Assembly (NCBI RefSeq): GCF_024756275.1
Contig: NZ_JANUGQ010000031.1
Span: forward strand, 16,302 to 80,301
Source of the DNA: Streptomyces pyxinae
Lineage (GTDB): Bacteria > Actinomycetota > Actinomycetes > Streptomycetales > Streptomycetaceae
Length of the DNA: 64,000 bases
Direction: 5' to 3'
The notes beneath the pieces are model-generated. The model searched no databases. It saw nothing but the letters and a program-made list of their open reading frames with translations, and had not been told where the DNA came from. Of this stretch, positions 34,325 to 42,516 are shown in pieces. Each line of letters starts with the position of its first letter. Positions within the stretch are counted from its first letter, which is position 1. The translations under genes were made by a program, and so were the position numbers.

Positions 34325-35737
34325 GTGAGGTGGGCCGTGGTCGCCACGACGACTCTTCCCGCTCAGCCCCCGCTGAGCGCGCGCGGACGCTGGACGGTGC
34401 TGGCCGTCTGCGTCCTGAGCATGTTCCTGGTGGGCCTGGACACCACCGTCGTCAATGTGGGGCTGCCCGCCATCGGGCGCGGCCTGGGCGCCGGGACGCG
34501 GGCGCTCGAATGGACCGTGGACGCGTACACCCTCGTCCTGGCCGCCCTGCTGATCACCTCCGGCGCGCTGGCGGACCGGCTGGGACGGCGGCGGGTGTTC
34601 CGGTCCGGGCTGGTCGTCTTCGGCGTGGCCTCGGTCCTCTGCGCGCTCGCCCCGTCGGTGGGCGCGCTCGTCGCGGCCCGCGCCGCCCAGGGGATCGGCG
34701 CCTCGATGCTCAGCCCGGTGGCGCTCGCGATCGTGGTGAACGCGATGCCGGACCCGAGGGAACGCGCCCGGGCGATCGGCGTCTGGGCCTCCGTCTTCGG
34801 GCTCAGCATGGCCGCCGGGCCGGTCGCGGGCGGCGCGCTGATCGACGCGTTCGGCTGGCGGTCGGTGTTCTGGGTCAATGTGCCGGTGGTGCTGCTCGCC
34901 CTCGCGCTCAGCGCGGTCTTCGTACCGGAGTCCCGGGCGCGGCGGGTGCGGCGGCTCGACCTACCGGGGCAGGTCCTGCTGGCACTGGTCGTCGGGCTGG
35001 TGGTCGGCGTGCTCATCGAGGGGCCGCGCATCGGCTGGACCTCGCTCCCGGCACTGGCCGGGTACGCGCTGGCCGCCGCGACGGCGCTCGTCCTCGTACG
35101 GGTCGAGTCCCGCCGTCCCGAGCCGCTGATCGACCCGGACCTCTTCCGGAGCCCGGCCTTCAGCGGCGCGGCCCTCGGCGCGGTGGCCGTCTTCGTCGCG
35201 CTGAATGTGACGCTGCTGCTGAACACCCTGTATCTCCAGCACGCCCGGGACTGGACACCGCTGGCCACCGGACTGACCACGCTGCCCATGGCGGTGGGGG
35301 CGACCGTCTGCGCGCCGCTCTCCGGGCTGATGGTGGGCCGGACCGGCCCCCGGCCGCCACTCCTGCTGGCCGGCGGCTTCCTCACGGCGGGTGGCCTCTG
35401 CCTGGTCGGGCTCGACACGGACACGGGCGTGCCACTGCTGCTGCTCGCCCACGGGCTGATCGGCATCGGTTTCGGCTTCGCCAACGCCCCGCTCACCAAC
35501 ACGGCCGTCAGCGGCCTGCCGCCCGCCCGCGCCGGGGTGGCCGGGGCGATCACCTCCACCGCCCGCCAGGTCGGCGCCGCCCTCGGCACCGCCATCGCCG
35601 GCGCCCTGGTCGCGGGCACCGCCCCGGAGGCCCTCGCCCACGCCTCCCGCCCCGGCTGGTACCTCGTCGCCGCCTGCGGCCTCCTCCTGCTGCTGGTCGC
35701 CCGCACCTCCCGCCCGAAGGCCCTTGCCGCCGGGTGA
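34325..35737 (+). CDS. DHA2-family (EmrB/QacA) multidrug MFS transporter
   Basis: About 470 residues; GTG 34325 is the longest start, but the GTG at 34337 is also possible. Signature segments: FLVGLDTTVVNVGLPAIGRGLGAGTRALEWTVDAYTLVLAALLITSGALADRLGRRRVF (TM1 motif and A-motif) and ARAAQGIGASMLSPVALAIVVNAM (motif C). Fourteen membrane spans are expected. It is a proton-driven exporter of hydrophobic drugs or secondary metabolites. No neighbouring TetR/MarR regulator is present. It is divergent from smpB across 150 bases, so the two may share a promoter region. Confidence 0.9.
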   Translation: MRWAVVATTTLPAQPPLSARGRWTVLAVCVLSMFLVGLDTTVVNVGLPAIGRGLGAGTRALEWTVDAYTLVLAALLITSGALADRLGRRRVFRSGLVVFGVASVLCALAPSVGALVAARAAQGIGASMLSPVALAIVVNAMPDPRERARAIGVWASVFGLSMAAGPVAGGALIDAFGWRSVFWVNVPVVLLALALSAVFVPESRARRVRRLDLPGQVLLALVVGLVVGVLIEGPRIGWTSLPALAGYALAAATALVLVRVESRRPEPLIDPDLFRSPAFSGAALGAVAVFVALNVTLLLNTLYLQHARDWTPLATGLTTLPMAVGATVCAPLSGLMVGRTGPRPPLLLAGGFLTAGGLCLVGLDTDTGVPLLLLAHGLIGIGFGFANAPLTNTAVSGLPPARAGVAGAITSTARQVGAALGTAIAGALVAGTAPEALAHASRPGWYLVAACGLLLLLVARTSRPKALAAG

Positions 35738-35828
35738 CCCCCGTGTGCCTCGCCGCGGCCCGGTCCCGATCCGGGGCGGGGGACGGTCACCCGCCTCCCC
35801 GGACCCGAGCGCCCGAGCAGCCGGGCCA

Positions 35829-36629
35829 TCACGGCACCGGTACGCGCGGCCACCCCCGCCCCGCCTCCGGGCCGCCGATCACCAAGCCCCGTACAGCCTC
35901 CCGCAGTTCCGCGTCCGACAGGTCGCCGGGCTCCCGGAACGCCGGATCGGGGGCGTACCCCTCCAGCAGCGCGAACACCTCGTCGAAGAGCAGCGACAAC
36001 GGCTCCCGCAGCCGCTCCCCCTCCTCCAGGGCCCGCCTCCGGAGGGCCGGCCAGCCGCGGGCGAACTCCGCGGCCGTGACCTCACCGGCGGCGAAGCCGC
36101 GCAGCAGTTCCAGCCGGTGGCCCGCCCACGTGCCGGCGGGCACCTCCTCGGCACGTGACCAGGCGTGGTGGCGCGGCGGCAGGGCACGCGCCACCTCGCC
36201 GGCCTCCGGCCACCGGTGCGCCACCGCCCGCGTATACCGCCCGAACCGGGCCCGGGCCACGTCCACGCCCTCCGGCACGGCGCCCCGCAGAAACGCCGTC
36301 GTCCCGGCCAGCAGCGCGTATCCGGGCGAGCGGAACAGCAGCGCTCCCGCCTCCCCCACCGCGACCAGCAGCACCGGCGGCGCGAGTCCCAGCACCCTGT
36401 CCCCGACCGCCTCCACGGGCACGACCGCCGACGGCTCCCCCACCGCCCCGCTCACCCGGACCCCGGCCACCCCCAGGTCCCGGCAGCCGCCGGTCACCCG
36501 GCGCACCACGCCCGGGTCCAGCCGGTCATGGGCGGGCACCGGCACCACGACGCCCCCGGGCCCACCGCCGCCCCAGCACCCGCCGAAGTCGGCCGTCAGC
36601 ACTCTCAGGACCGGGAGGCGGTCCCGCAC
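35829..36629 (-). CDS. Colicin-immunity-like domain protein
   Basis: 266 residues from GTG 36629 behind GAGGAGG. The N-terminal half (VPVPAHDRLDPGVVRRVTGGCRDLGVAGVRV) has no recognised fold. The C-terminal helical region AAEFARGWPALRRRALEEGERLREPLSLLFDEVFALLEGYAPDPAFREPGDLSDAELREAVRGLV resembles the colicin-immunity domain found in many Streptomyces proteins, which bind and block a nuclease or tRNase. Its start overlaps the end of the membrane-protein gene upstream by 25 bases, so they are co-translated. No toxin with a recognisable nuclease motif is encoded here; its partner is unknown. Confidence 0.6.
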   Translation of the reverse strand: MRDRLPVLRVLTADFGGCWGGGGPGGVVVPVPAHDRLDPGVVRRVTGGCRDLGVAGVRVSGAVGEPSAVVPVEAVGDRVLGLAPPVLLVAVGEAGALLFRSPGYALLAGTTAFLRGAVPEGVDVARARFGRYTRAVAHRWPEAGEVARALPPRHHAWSRAEEVPAGTWAGHRLELLRGFAAGEVTAAEFARGWPALRRRALEEGERLREPLSLLFDEVFALLEGYAPDPAFREPGDLSDAELREAVRGLVIGGPEAGRGWPRVPVP

Positions 36630-37669
36630 TCGTCCTCCTCGGTCCGAGTGCGCTGGTCGATCGGTGCGCTGCGGTCGTACGGGTCGACCTCGGCACCGGT
36701 CGCGCCGGTCGGCCGGTCCGTCCCGAACGCCGGGGTGAAGTAGCCGGTCCGGGGGCCGCAGCCGCCATTGGTCATGTCGAGTTTGTACGAGACGAGCGAG
36801 AACGTTCCCGGCTCGGTGATCACCTTGTCAGGGTCGTCCCAGCTCATCACCACCTCGCGGCGGACGATCGTGCGCACGACCTCGTCGCTGCCCGGTGCGG
36901 CGGGCGTGACCGGGTAGACGAAGGTGACATCGGCGGTCACCTGGAGCGCACCGCGCTCGCCTTCCTGGTAGGTGAGCCGGCCGCGTGTCTTGATCACGTC
37001 TCCGACCAGGCGGGCCTGCGAGGTCCGGAAGCGGCTGAACAGCAGCAGGGGGTCGTTCGCTTCCCCGGGTGCCCGGAACGCGGTCCGAAGGTACGCCCGG
37101 ACGTCCTCCTGGTGCGGGTTGATCAGCGCGATCGCCTTCTCGGGGCGCTCGCCCCGCAGTACCGCGGGATCCAGGCCGGACGCGACGAGGAAGGCCCGGC
37201 TCTGGTCGAGGGCGCGTGCCACCTGGGCCGTGCTCATCCACCCGGTCGCCCCGGCCGCCGGCACCGTGATCCCCGCCGCACCGCTCGCCCAGCGCGCCGC
37301 CGGGGATCCCCGGAACGGTTCGTCGAGGGTGGGCCGCGCGGCCGGCTCCGCCGCGGGTGCCCGCTCCGGGCGCCCGGTCTCGGCGGCCATCGGCTGAGCG
37401 CCGGGACGCTCGCCGCCGAACAGTGCGACGACCCGCTCCGGGACGAGCGCCATGACCAGCAGCACCACCGTCACCAGCAGGCCGGCCACGTACCAGCCCG
37501 TCCGCCGTCTCGGCCGGGCGGGCGCGTAGGTCCGCCACCCCGCCGGAGCAGCGGGCTGCTCCCGCAACCGGGCGGCCACGCCACGGGCTCGCGCCGACGG
37601 CTCCCTGGGCGCGTCCGCGACACCCGTCACCGACTCGCGCAGAAACCGCTCCCACTCCTCGTCGGACAC
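36605..37669 (-). CDS. Single-pass membrane protein of unknown function
   Basis: 354 residues from GTG 37669, eight bases after GAGGCGG. The N-terminal cytoplasmic part begins SDEEWERFLRESVTG, followed by an Ala/Pro/Arg linker, one membrane span (WYVAGLLVTVVLLVMALVP, about residues 63-82), and a large extracytoplasmic domain with PTLDEPFRGSPAARWASG and GWMSTAQVARALDQSRAFLVASGLDPAVLRGERPEKAIALINP. I recall similar SDEEWERFLRE-type proteins in Streptomyces, but no function is established by the sequence. It is followed by an overlapping immunity-like gene, hinting at an antagonism or secretion-related pair; this is speculation. Confidence 0.7.
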   Translation of the reverse strand: MSDEEWERFLRESVTGVADAPREPSARARGVAARLREQPAAPAGWRTYAPARPRRRTGWYVAGLLVTVVLLVMALVPERVVALFGGERPGAQPMAAETGRPERAPAAEPAARPTLDEPFRGSPAARWASGAAGITVPAAGATGWMSTAQVARALDQSRAFLVASGLDPAVLRGERPEKAIALINPHQEDVRAYLRTAFRAPGEANDPLLLFSRFRTSQARLVGDVIKTRGRLTYQEGERGALQVTADVTFVYPVTPAAPGSDEVVRTIVRREVVMSWDDPDKVITEPGTFSLVSYKLDMTNGGCGPRTGYFTPAFGTDRPTGATGAEVDPYDRSAPIDQRTRTEEDECGTASRS

Positions 37670-37851
37670 GGACGAACCGCCTCGATCCCCGGCCCCACCC
37701 ACACCGATCTCCCCGTCTCGCCGTCCACCGCGGCCTCTTTTCCGGACCGCGCCCGCATGATCGCACAGCGCCGTGACAACGCTCGCGGTCCCCGCCCCGG
37801 TCCGCGAAGGACCCCGGACGTGGCGCCGATCACCTCCCGCCGAACGCCAGT

Positions 37852-38340
37852 TCAGCAGGTCTCGGTGTCCTTGACGGCATACAGGGTGACGGCGGTGTCG
37901 GTGGCGTAGGTGCCGGGAGCCGGGTCCTGGGAGCAGACGGTCCAGTTGCGGTCCATGATCTGAAGCCGCCCCTGGCCGGACGCGTCCTGGTCGTCCAGGA
38001 CGTAGAAGCCGACGGACTGGGCGGTGTCCTGCGCCTCCTGGAGATCCATGCCGGAGAAGTCCGGCAGGGCGGCGGGTCCGGAGCCGGAGCCCAGGCCGGA
38101 GCCACCGGCCGTCCCGGCGGCGGTCGCCTTCGTCGACGCCCGGGCCCCGGTGCCCTGCTGGAGAGCGCCCCCGTGGAGCTTGCTGACCTCGTCGGCCCCC
38201 GGGGAGGCGGGCGGCGGGGTGGCGGTCACGGTGACGACCGGCGCCGCCGTGCCCCCGCCCCCGCCCTCGCAGGCGGTGAGAGTGACGGCGGCGGCCGTGA
38301 TGACGACGGCGAGCGAAGCCGCGCGTGCGGTGCGGTGCGT
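37852..38340 (-). CDS. PASTA-domain lipoprotein with apparent ACG start
   Basis: 162 residues if translation starts at ACG 38340. The frame then reads THRTARAASLAVVITAAAVTLTACEGGGGG, a perfect lipoprotein signal with lipobox LTAC, and GGGGGA lies just upstream of the ACG. The first ATG or GTG in frame is the GTG at 38229, which would delete the whole signal. The C-terminal domain (ALPDFSGMDLQEAQDTAQSVGFYVLDDQDASG...CSQDPAPGTYATDTAVTLYAVKDTETC) is a PASTA module, which in kinases and wall proteins senses peptidoglycan fragments. So the mature protein should sit outside the membrane. ACG may be a real weak start, a mutated ATG or a sequence error. Confidence 0.7.
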   Translation of the reverse strand, partial: THRTARAASLAVVITAAAVTLTACEGGGGGTAAPVVTVTATPPPASPGADEVSKLHGGALQQGTGARASTKATAAGTAGGSGLGSGSGPAALPDFSGMDLQEAQDTAQSVGFYVLDDQDASGQGRLQIMDRNWTVCSQDPAPGTYATDTAVTLYAVKDTETC

Positions 38341-38497
38341 GTTTCCCCCGGGAGTTGTGCGACGGCGTACAGGATCGCATCCCGCCGTAGGCCGCCCGGC
38401 ACGGCCCGTGACCGCACCGCCGGCAACCGGCCCGCCCGAGGGCCCCGGGACCCGTCGACCCGGGCCGGCCCGAGCCCGGCGGCCGGACCCGCGCGGC

Positions 38498-39760
38498 CTA
38501 CGGCTCGGGGTCCGGGCCGCCGAGGCCGCTCAGGACGGCGCGGGCGCGGGTCTCGACGGGGTCGGCGGCGGTCGGGGGCGCGTCGGGGTCGGCGGCGGGG
38601 CCGGAGGCGGTCGGGGTGGCGGCCACGTCGGGGGTGAGGCCCTCGCCGTCGACGCCCCGGCCCGCCGGGGTGCGGTAGTGGCCGACCGTCAGTTCCGCGA
38701 CGGAGCCGTCGGGGAGGCGGCTGGGCAGCTGGACGGAACCCTTGCCGAAGGTGCGGCCGCCGACGGTGACCGCGCGGCCCCGGTCCTGGAGGGCGCCGGC
38801 CAGCAGTTCGGCCGCGCTCATGGTGCCGCCGTCCACCAGGGCCACCAGGGGCCGGCCGGTGTCGCCGCCCGGCTGGGCGTACAGGGCCTGCTCCTCGCCG
38901 TGCACGTCGTACGTGGCGACCAGGCCGCCGTCCAGGAAGGCGGAGGCCGCCGCGACCGCCTCGGTGACCAGGCCGCCGCCGTTGCCCCGCAGGTCCAGCA
39001 GCACCCCGGCGCCGGCCGGGGCGGTCCGTACCGCGTCCCGCACCCGCTGACCGGCGCCCCGGGTGAACTCGGCCACCGTGATCCGCACCGCCCCGTCGTC
39101 CAGCCGCTGCACGGTGACCGGGTCGGTGACCAGGCGGGCGCGGCGCAGGGTGGTGGTCCAGCCGCGCCCGTCCCGCTGGACGCCCAGCGTCACCGGGGTG
39201 CCCGGGGCCGCGTCCCGCGCGTCGCCCCGGAGCCGGGCGACCACCTCGGCGACGGGCAGCCCCTGGACCGGCCGGCCGTCCACGGCGCGGATCCGATCGC
39301 CGGGCCGGAGCCCCGCCCGCTCGGCCGGACCGCCGGGATGGAGGCGAGCCACCTCGACGCGGCCCGAGCGGTCCCGGCGGGCCGAGATGCCGACGCCGGT
39401 GTACGCCCCGTCGAGCGCCTCCTCGAACCGCGCGTAACCGGCCTCGTCGTACACCGCGCTCCAGCGGTCGCCGCTCCGGCCGACCACCTTCCCGGCGGCC
39501 TGCGCCCCGGACTTGCCGCCGGCCGCGGCGGCGGCCGCCACCCGGGCCAGCTCCTCGCGGTCCACCTGCCCCCGGGTGGCGCGGGCGTCCGTACCGCTCG
39601 CGGGGAGCGGGCGGGCCGCGTGCGCCGGCGTCCCGGCACCGGTCGGCAGGGCGCCGGCGACGACGGCGCCGGCCAGCACGCTCGCGCAGGCCAGTGCCAG
39701 GACCGCCCCGCTCCACCGGGCGGCGGGGCGGGGCCGGGTACAGAAGGCGGAGTCGGACAT
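38498..39760 (-). CDS. S41 carboxy-terminal processing peptidase with PDZ domain
   Basis: 420 residues from ATG 39760 (MSDSAFCTRP); a start at 39808 is rejected because it falls inside a hairpin. A membrane/signal segment (about 17-38) is followed by a PDZ domain (GVGISARRDRSGRVEVARLHPGGPAERAGLRPGDRIRAVDGRPV) and the tail-specific protease domain. The nucleophile is Ser315 in GGTMSAAELLAGAL and the general base Lys340 in RTFGKGSVQ; VLLDLRGNGGGL is the conserved core strand. It cleaves C-terminal segments of exported proteins. It lies downstream of ftsX on the same strand, as recalled in S. coelicolor. Confidence 0.93.
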   Translation of the reverse strand: MSDSAFCTRPRPAARWSGAVLALACASVLAGAVVAGALPTGAGTPAHAARPLPASGTDARATRGQVDREELARVAAAAAAGGKSGAQAAGKVVGRSGDRWSAVYDEAGYARFEEALDGAYTGVGISARRDRSGRVEVARLHPGGPAERAGLRPGDRIRAVDGRPVQGLPVAEVVARLRGDARDAAPGTPVTLGVQRDGRGWTTTLRRARLVTDPVTVQRLDDGAVRITVAEFTRGAGQRVRDAVRTAPAGAGVLLDLRGNGGGLVTEAVAAASAFLDGGLVATYDVHGEEQALYAQPGGDTGRPLVALVDGGTMSAAELLAGALQDRGRAVTVGGRTFGKGSVQLPSRLPDGSVAELTVGHYRTPAGRGVDGEGLTPDVAATPTASGPAADPDAPPTAADPVETRARAVLSGLGGPDPEP

Positions 39761-39785
39761 GGCGCCCACTGTAGGACAAGCGAAA

Positions 39786-39816
39786 GGCGCCGTACGGCGG
39801 TTGCCCATACGGCGCC
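39786..39816 (-). terminator. Hairpin between ftsX and the S41 protease gene
   Basis: Stem GGCGCCGTA / TACGGCGCC (9 bp) with a 13-base loop, between the end of ftsX and the protease start. It could end the ftsEX transcript. Confidence 0.6.
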
Positions 39817-39941
39817 AGGGACGCTTGTCACACCGTCAGCCCCTTGCGCCCGGCGAGCCGGACGGTGGCGGACGATGCCGGACGGTACGGGACCGGGACG
39901 TCAGGACAGCGGGACGACGTCAGACCTTGAGGTGCGGGACC

Positions 39942-40859
39942 TCAGACCTTCAGGTACTTGCGCAGGGCCAGCGCGGCGGCGAGCGAGGGCATCAGCAGGC
40001 CGATCACCACCACCAGCGGCAGCACCGTGATCACCGCGTCCCAGCCGATGAAGTTGACCAGCGGCATGCTCTGCGCCAGGTTCAGCCCGGCGTCGATCAG
40101 GAAGTACCGGCCGAGCAGCAGCATCCCGCACGCCGCCACACCGCCGAGCAGCCCGGCGACGGCCGCCTCCATGATGAACGGCATCTGGATGTAGAAACTG
40201 GAGGCGCCGACCAGCCGCATGATGCCGGTCTCACGCCGTCGGCTGAACGCCGAGACCCGCACCGTGTTGACGATCAGCATCAGGGCGATCACCAGCATCA
40301 GCCCCATGACGAACAGCGCGGCGACGTTCATGCCGCGCATCATGTTGAAGAGGTTCTCCAGGATGCCCCGCTGGTCCACCACCGAGTAGACGCCCGCCCG
40401 CCCGGAGAACGCGGTGGCCACCACCTGGTATTTCTCCGGGTCCTTGAGCTTCACCCGGAACGACTCCTGCATCTGGTCCGGGGTGATGATGCTGGCGAGC
40501 GCGGTGTCGCCGTACTGGTCGCGGTAGTGCTTGTAGGCCTCGTCGGCGGTCTCGTAGTGGACGGTCTCGACGATGTCCAGCTTCTTGAGATCCGCCTCGA
40601 TCTCCTTCTTCTGCTGGGCGGTCACCGCGCCCTTGGTGCAACTGCCGCCCGCCGCGGCGTCGTTCTTGTTGCACAGGTAGATGGTGACATTGACCTTGTC
40701 GTACCAGTAGTCCTTCATCACGCTGACCTGCTCGCGCATGAGCAGCGCGCCGCCGAAGAGAGCGAGCGAGAGAGCCACGGAGACGATGACGGCGAAGGTC
40801 ATCGTGAGATTGCGACGGAGACCCACACCGATCTCCGACAGTACGAACTGGGCGCGCAT
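39942..40859 (-). CDS. ftsX: Cell-division ABC transporter permease FtsX
   Basis: 305 residues. Four membrane segments: TM1 (MTFAVIVSVALSLALFGGALLM, about 20-40), then a periplasmic-side domain of about 130 residues rich in charge (NVTIYLCNKNDAAAGGSCTKGAV... with two Cys), and three C-terminal spans (VAALFVMGLMLVIALMLIVNTV, IMEAAVAGLLGGVAACGMLLL, ITVLPLVVVIGLLMPSLAAALAL). The cytoplasmic SRRRETGIMRLVGAS loop contacts FtsE. FtsEX couples ATP hydrolysis to peptidoglycan hydrolases at septation. It follows ftsE after 96 bases that contain a TAG/CAG/GCC-like triplet tract just before its start. Confidence 0.95.
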   Translation of the reverse strand: MRAQFVLSEIGVGLRRNLTMTFAVIVSVALSLALFGGALLMREQVSVMKDYWYDKVNVTIYLCNKNDAAAGGSCTKGAVTAQQKKEIEADLKKLDIVETVHYETADEAYKHYRDQYGDTALASIITPDQMQESFRVKLKDPEKYQVVATAFSGRAGVYSVVDQRGILENLFNMMRGMNVAALFVMGLMLVIALMLIVNTVRVSAFSRRRETGIMRLVGASSFYIQMPFIMEAAVAGLLGGVAACGMLLLGRYFLIDAGLNLAQSMPLVNFIGWDAVITVLPLVVVIGLLMPSLAAALALRKYLKV

Positions 40860-40955
40860 CGCGTGCGTTTCAGCCTTTCTTGCTGCTGCTCTACTACTGC
40901 TGCCGCCGCCGCCCGCCGCTCCTGGGCGGTGCCGGACGGTTCCGGGCGCTCGGTC

Positions 40956-41645
40956 TCAGTGCTGGTAGCCGTAGACGCCGCGCGCCTGGTCGCGCACGAG
41001 CCGGCCCTTCTCCAGCTCGATGACGCGCTTGCGCATCTGGTCCACGATGTTCTGGTCGTGGGTCGCCATCACCACGGTGGTGCCGGTCCGGTTGATCCGG
41101 TCCAGCAGCTTCATGATGCCGACCGAGGTCTGCGGGTCCAGGTTGCCGGTCGGCTCGTCGGCGATCAGCAGCATCGGCCGGTTGACGAACGCCCGGGCGA
41201 TCGCCACCCGCTGCTGCTCACCACCGGACAACTCGCCGGGTCTGCGGTCCTCCTTGCCGCCGAGCCCGACCAGGTCCAGCACCTGCGGCACGGCCTTGCG
41301 GATCTCGCCGCGCGGCTTGCCGATGACCTCCTGGGCGAAGGCCACGTTCTCCGCGACGGTCTTGTTGGGGAGGAGGCGGAAGTCCTGGAAGACGGTGCCG
41401 AGCTGGCGGCGCATGTGCGGCACCTTCCAGTTGGACAGCCGGGCGAGATCCTTGCCGAGGACGTGCACCGCGCCGTGGCTGGCGCGCTCCTCGCGCAGAA
41501 GCAGCCGCAGGAAGGTGGACTTCCCGGAGCCGGAGGACCCCACCAGGAAGACGAACTCACCCTTCTCGATCTCCAGGGAGACGTCCCTGAGCGCGGGGTG
41601 GTTCTGCTTCGGATAGGACTTGGAGACGTTGTCGAATCGGATCAC
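40956..41645 (-). CDS. ftsE: Cell-division ATP-binding protein FtsE
   Basis: 229 residues from GTG 41645 (VIRFDNVSKSYPKQN), the usual FtsE N-terminus; the longer open frame upstream has no ABC similarity. Walker A GSSGSGKS (36-43), Q-loop FQDFRLL, signature LSGGEQQRVAIARAF, Walker B MLLIADEPTGNLD, H-loop MATHDQ. It forms the cytoplasmic ATPase of FtsEX, linked to wall hydrolysis during division. It is transcribed before ftsX in the same direction; the upstream gap of 461 bases must hold its promoter. Confidence 0.96.
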   Translation of the reverse strand: MIRFDNVSKSYPKQNHPALRDVSLEIEKGEFVFLVGSSGSGKSTFLRLLLREERASHGAVHVLGKDLARLSNWKVPHMRRQLGTVFQDFRLLPNKTVAENVAFAQEVIGKPRGEIRKAVPQVLDLVGLGGKEDRRPGELSGGEQQRVAIARAFVNRPMLLIADEPTGNLDPQTSVGIMKLLDRINRTGTTVVMATHDQNIVDQMRKRVIELEKGRLVRDQARGVYGYQH

Positions 41646-42106
41646 GGGTGCACCACGGTCGGCAGGGAGTAGGTGAGCGTGACCATACGCGACCGGGGAT
41701 GCCCGGCGCAGTCCCCGTCCCGCCTTGGCCCCCTTTGTCCGGCGGTTCGCCCCGCCCGTATGCCCGGCCGGCCCCCGGGACCGCACCCGGCCGCCCGCCC
41801 AGGTGCCCGCGGGCTCCCCCGCCCGTATGTCCGGAGGTTCCCCCGCCCTTGTGCCCGGTGGGTCGCGAGCCGGGCGCGCGGGGGTCTTTTCGCGCTTGTA
41901 CGGCTCCGAGGGGCGACGGCCGGGCCATCGGCGGGGCCGGCGGGCGGCGGGGCCCGGGCAGGACGTGCCGCCGTGCGCCCGTCGTACCCCGGTCGCGGGC
42001 CGGGTGAGACCGGGGAGAATCGGGCGGGACGCGCCTAAAATCGAGCGACCTGGCACAGTGGAAGAGGGGAACGCGACCGTTCCCCGAAGCGTTGTGCGGA
42101 GAGAAC
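41646..42106. other. Divergent regulatory gap between ftsE and the small zinc-ribbon gene
   Basis: No gene. GC-rich, Pro-codon-like tracts (41740-41870) carry repeats of GCCCGTATG/CCCGCCC type. On the plus strand TAAAAT (42036-42041) is the best -10 candidate, and a perfect hairpin GGGGAACG-CGAC-CGTTCCCC lies at 42066-42085, just before a mini-ORF. Confidence 0.55.
42066..42085 (+). promoter_or_regulatory. Leader hairpin upstream of mini-ORF
   Basis: Perfect 8-bp stem GGGGAACG / CGTTCCCC with CGAC loop, about 25 bases downstream of a TAAAAT box and 21 bases upstream of the mini-ORF start. Possibly an attenuator or mRNA 5' stabiliser. Confidence 0.5.
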
Positions 42107-42169
42107 GTGAGCACAAGCCGTGTCCGCGGGGTATGCGGCTCCGCCGCGCGGGAGGAGGAGAGCGCATGA
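42107..42169 (+). CDS. 20-residue upstream mini-ORF, translationally coupled
   Basis: GTG 42107, preceded by GGAGAGAAC, encodes VSTSRVRGVCGSAAREEESA and stops at the TGA 42167-42169, which overlaps the ATG of the next gene (ATGA). The product has no recognisable domain. The position, ribosome site and exact overlap argue that it is translated and controls entry of ribosomes into the downstream gene, but without comparative data it could be accidental. Confidence 0.45.
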   Translation: MSTSRVRGVCGSAAREEESA

Positions 42170-42360
42170 CCTGGGACCGACTGGTGTGCGCCAACTGCGC
42201 GGCGCCCGTCAGCGAGGGTCGCTGCCCCGTCTGCCGGGCCAACCGGGAGCGGCTGGAGCAGGAGGGCCCGTTCGCCGGGCTGAATCCGGCCGTGCTGCTG
42301 GCGCTGGTCGCGGTCCTGGTGGCCGCGGTGGCCCTGCTGGCGGCGCACCAGACGGTATAG
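42166..42360 (+). CDS. Small membrane protein with zinc-ribbon motif
   Basis: 64 residues from ATG 42166, with a strong GGAGGAGGAG ribosome site. N-terminal CANCAAPVSEGRCPVC has two C-x2-C knuckles, a probable small zinc ribbon; residues about 40-58 (AVLLALVAVLVAAVALLAA) form one membrane span. Similar short zinc-ribbon/TM proteins are common hypotheticals in streptomycetes. Function unknown. It is divergent from ftsEX and convergent with the LAxTG gene, separated from the latter by a strong bidirectional terminator. The start overlaps the mini-ORF stop. Confidence 0.8.
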   Translation: MTWDRLVCANCAAPVSEGRCPVCRANRERLEQEGPFAGLNPAVLLALVAVLVAAVALLAAHQTV

Positions 42361-42400
42361 ACCGCCCGCCCTGGGCAAGGACCCGGCGGACCTGAACGGA

Positions 42401-42442
42401 GGAGGGGCCCGGACACCGGTCGTACGGTGTCCGGGCCCCTCC
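42401..42442. terminator. Bidirectional terminator, 18-bp perfect stem
   Basis: GGAGGGGCCCGGACACCG (42401-42418) pairs perfectly with 42425-42442 around loop GTCGTA, centred between two convergent genes. Confidence 0.9.
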
Positions 42443-42516
42443 GTGTGCGCGGATGGGCGCGGTAGTGGTGGCGCCTATGGCCTCAGGGGGCCGGACGGGG
42501 CGCCTCCGGGCCGGTC

